Below, one piece after another: positions 6,181-7,157 of a stretch of DNA of 7,157 nucleotides. The translations under genes were made by a program, and so were the position numbers. This DNA comes from Nitrospinota bacterium (lineage in GTDB: Bacteria; Nitrospinota; Nitrospinia; UBA9942), in contig JACQEW010000234.1 of NCBI GenBank assembly GCA_016200365.1, forward strand, positions 1-7,157, given 5' to 3'. Within the stretch, counting starts at the first letter, position 1. Each line of letters begins with the position of its first letter. The notes beneath the pieces were generated by a model that was not told the DNA's origin, made no database searches, and worked only from the letters and a program-made list of their open reading frames with translations.

Positions 6181-6557
6181 CCAGATAATTCTTTGATGTT
6201 CTTCTCTATAAGCGCCACATATTCCCCCTTAATCCTTTCAAATATCTCTTTTGCGGTTGACTCATCGTAAATATGCGACATCTTGTTTCTATCCTCAAGC
6301 ATATCAAGGAGCATTTCTCCGTCCGCAAGAAGGCCCCTTCTTGCGCCCTCCTTTATGCACGACCTTGGCCCGGCGCATTCAAAACCTTCCACCTCCAGAA
6401 TTATCTTGGTTGCCTTCCAAAAGAGTTCAAAGGTGAACTCAAACCGCTGGATAACCCCGTCCCTGTCAAGTTCATCAATGGCCTTTTCCGTTGATTCCTT
6501 TAACCTGGAAAAGGCATTTTTAAGCTTCTGAAGTGAATAATCTTTCTCATTGACCAT
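6135..6557 (-). CDS. HEPN-type nucleotidyltransferase partner (HI0074/HepT-like)
   Basis: A 140-residue helical protein of the HI0074 family, the HEPN partner of MNT nucleotidyltransferases. Seen: QRFEFTFELFWKATK (37-51), the family's second helix, and DRNKMSHIYDE (89-99) with R90, H95 and Y97 forming the R-x4-H-x-Y motif. In studied HepT toxins R and H belong to the ribonuclease site and the tyrosine is the residue AMPylated by MntA. ATG at 6557 is preferred over the farther ATG at 6614 because the shorter form begins at the usual family start and overlaps the MNT gene by only 11 bases. Oddity: the last 15 or so residues (after IKEL, 121-124) are rich in R, G and L, unlike the family, and are read from sequence that encodes the neighbouring remnant in another frame, so the natural C-terminus was probably replaced. 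Confidence 0.9.
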   Translation of the reverse strand: MVNEKDYSLQKLKNAFSRLKESTEKAIDELDRDGVIQRFEFTFELFWKATKIILEVEGFECAGPRSCIKEGARRGLLADGEMLLDMLEDRNKMSHIYDESTAKEIFERIKGEYVALIEKNIKELSGRKQRSPLIGLRSRL

Positions 6558-6858
6558 AAATAACCCTGCCTTTCTCCAAAACCAATACTTTAAAATCCTT
6601 GTCAACCTTATCAAGATTTATCACATCAACCGTAAAGATTCCGAGTTTTTCGTCCAGTGTCTCTTTGAGCCTTCGTTCGCTCCTGATGTCTATCTCTGCC
6701 CCTTCAACTGCAATATCAAAGTCGGAATATTCCTTGTCTTTGCCGGTCACCCTTGAACCAAAGAGGATTATCCTTTTAGGGTGAAGGTATGCGTTCACCA
6801 CATCAACGATTGTATGGATCAACTCATCTTTTTGTTTAATAGAACGCCTGGCATTCAT
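6547..6858 (-). CDS. MNT-type nucleotidyltransferase (HI0073/MntA-like antitoxin)
   Basis: A 103-residue minimal nucleotidyltransferase. Seen: LFGSRVTG (32-39) leading to SDFDIAV (45-51), which together form the exact GS-x10-D-x-D motif (G34, S35, D46, D48), and VDVINLD (77-83) giving the third acidic residue D78. Known MntA proteins transfer AMP from ATP to the tyrosine of the HEPN partner and so neutralise it. All catalytic residues look intact and the length is usual for the HI0073 group. ATG at 6858 has AAGGA about 9 bases upstream and directly abuts the TAG stop of an upstream orphan tail. The downstream HEPN gene overlaps by 11 bases, the normal arrangement of this pair. Confidence 0.93.
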   Translation of the reverse strand: MNARRSIKQKDELIHTIVDVVNAYLHPKRIILFGSRVTGKDKEYSDFDIAVEGAEIDIRSERRLKETLDEKLGIFTVDVINLDKVDKDFKVLVLEKGRVIYGQ

Positions 6859-6963
6859 CTATGGTTTTCCTTCTATGATTGGTTTAAGGGCAGAACGGGC
6901 AGACTCAACGGTTCCCCCACCCACCTTTTCATTTTTTATTCCCTGAAACAATTCCTTAATTGT
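6859..6963 (-). pseudogene. Orphan C-terminal tail of an unrecognised gene
   Basis: On the minus strand one frame reads about 34 residues, starting TIKELFQGIKNEK and ending PIIEGKP, then a TAG stop at 6859-6861 that directly precedes the MNT start codon. The peptide looks like a genuine protein C-terminus, and the abutting stop and start look like a normal operon junction. However, its upstream frame enters the right repeat copy in a different frame from that copy's own coding sequence and soon meets a TGA. It therefore looks like the end of a gene whose main part was replaced when the repeat arrived. Family unknown. Confidence 0.45.
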
Positions 6964-7157
6964 CGAATTTCTGATATATATTCTCCAAAGACCTCACTGG
7001 CATCCTCTTTACCTTCAATAATAAGAGAACCGAAATTCCCTTCTCCCCAATGAACAACAGTATTTTCCCTGAAAAATACCCTTCTGCCACTGCCGAGATA
7101 GAATCTTGCGACCTTTCTTAAAAATGTGATGTAACAATCTATAAGCGACTCCTCAAG
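6936..7157 (-). pseudogene. Right repeat copy: partial gene with replaced C-terminus, cut by window edge
   Basis: A minus-strand frame runs from the window edge to a TAA at 6936-6938 and encodes 73 residues, beginning LEESLIDCYI and ending RQLRNCFRE. The first 65 residues are identical to those of the left copy; the last eight differ because the repeat stops at 6964. The left copy has a further 30 residues that look like a natural C-terminus, so this copy appears truncated at its 3' end. Its N-terminal part lies outside the window and may be intact. Confidence 0.6.
6964..7157. repeat. Direct repeat, right copy (runs to window edge)
   Basis: Same orientation as 5960-6153, 190 of 194 bases identical. 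It reaches the last base of the window, so its full length is unknown; the copy may be longer, and an assembly break at a repeat is also possible. Confidence 0.97.

Noticed and set aside
5866..6240. Programmed frameshift that would join the HEPN gene to the repeat-encoded frame as one fusion protein.
   Set aside because: No slippery heptamer or downstream hairpin is visible at the overlap; a rearrangement explains it more simply.
1..7157. CRISPR array, tRNA, rRNA, insertion sequence or attachment site.
   Set aside because: No short regularly spaced repeats, no cloverleaf-like or rRNA-like sequence, and no transposase or integrase motif were seen on either strand.

Overview
The window is a densely packed, AT-leaning bacterial segment in which every supportable gene lies on the minus strand, so transcription runs from right to left. 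No RNA gene or housekeeping synteny fixes the taxon. The bEBP-type AAA+ ATPase, the UPF0175 and MNT/HEPN small genes and the codon use suggest a Gram-negative anaerobe-like lineage (for example Nitrospirota or Desulfobacterota), but this is a weak inference. The gene mix looks like a defence or accessory island. Both window edges cut genes.

Right part (about 5866-7157): a two-gene toxin-antitoxin type module, MNT nucleotidyltransferase (HI0073/MntA-like) followed by an overlapping HEPN partner (HI0074/HepT-like). It is flanked on both sides by a direct repeat of at least 194 bp (5960-6153 and 6964-7157, 4 mismatches). Each repeat copy carries the same fragment of an unrecognised protein, and all four differences are synonymous. 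Neither copy is a complete gene within the window. A short orphan C-terminal tail lies between the right-hand copy and the MNT gene. This part looks rearranged.

Left and central part (1-5832): a compact run of six genes with junctions between a 14-bp overlap and a 9-bp gap, read in this order: a UPF0175 small protein with a strong ribosome binding site; an unrecognised 163-residue protein; a 588-residue receiver-AAA+ protein of the NtrC/bEBP type; an unrecognised 113-residue protein; a 912-residue protein joining a receiver domain to an adenosine-deaminase-family domain; and the start of a UMP-kinase (PyrH)-like gene joined to it by an ATGA overlap.

The most interesting hypothesis is that this run is a signal-controlled nucleotide-modifying, possibly anti-phage, system. 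A receiver-gated AAA+ ATPase and a receiver-gated purine deaminase would work together, with a nucleotide kinase beside them. The layout recalls RADAR (ATPase plus adenosine deaminase), Detocs (receiver-linked nucleotide-degrading effector) and CARF-ADA (Cad1), but matches none of them exactly. Function is inferred from domains and gene order only. No histidine kinase is present in the window.
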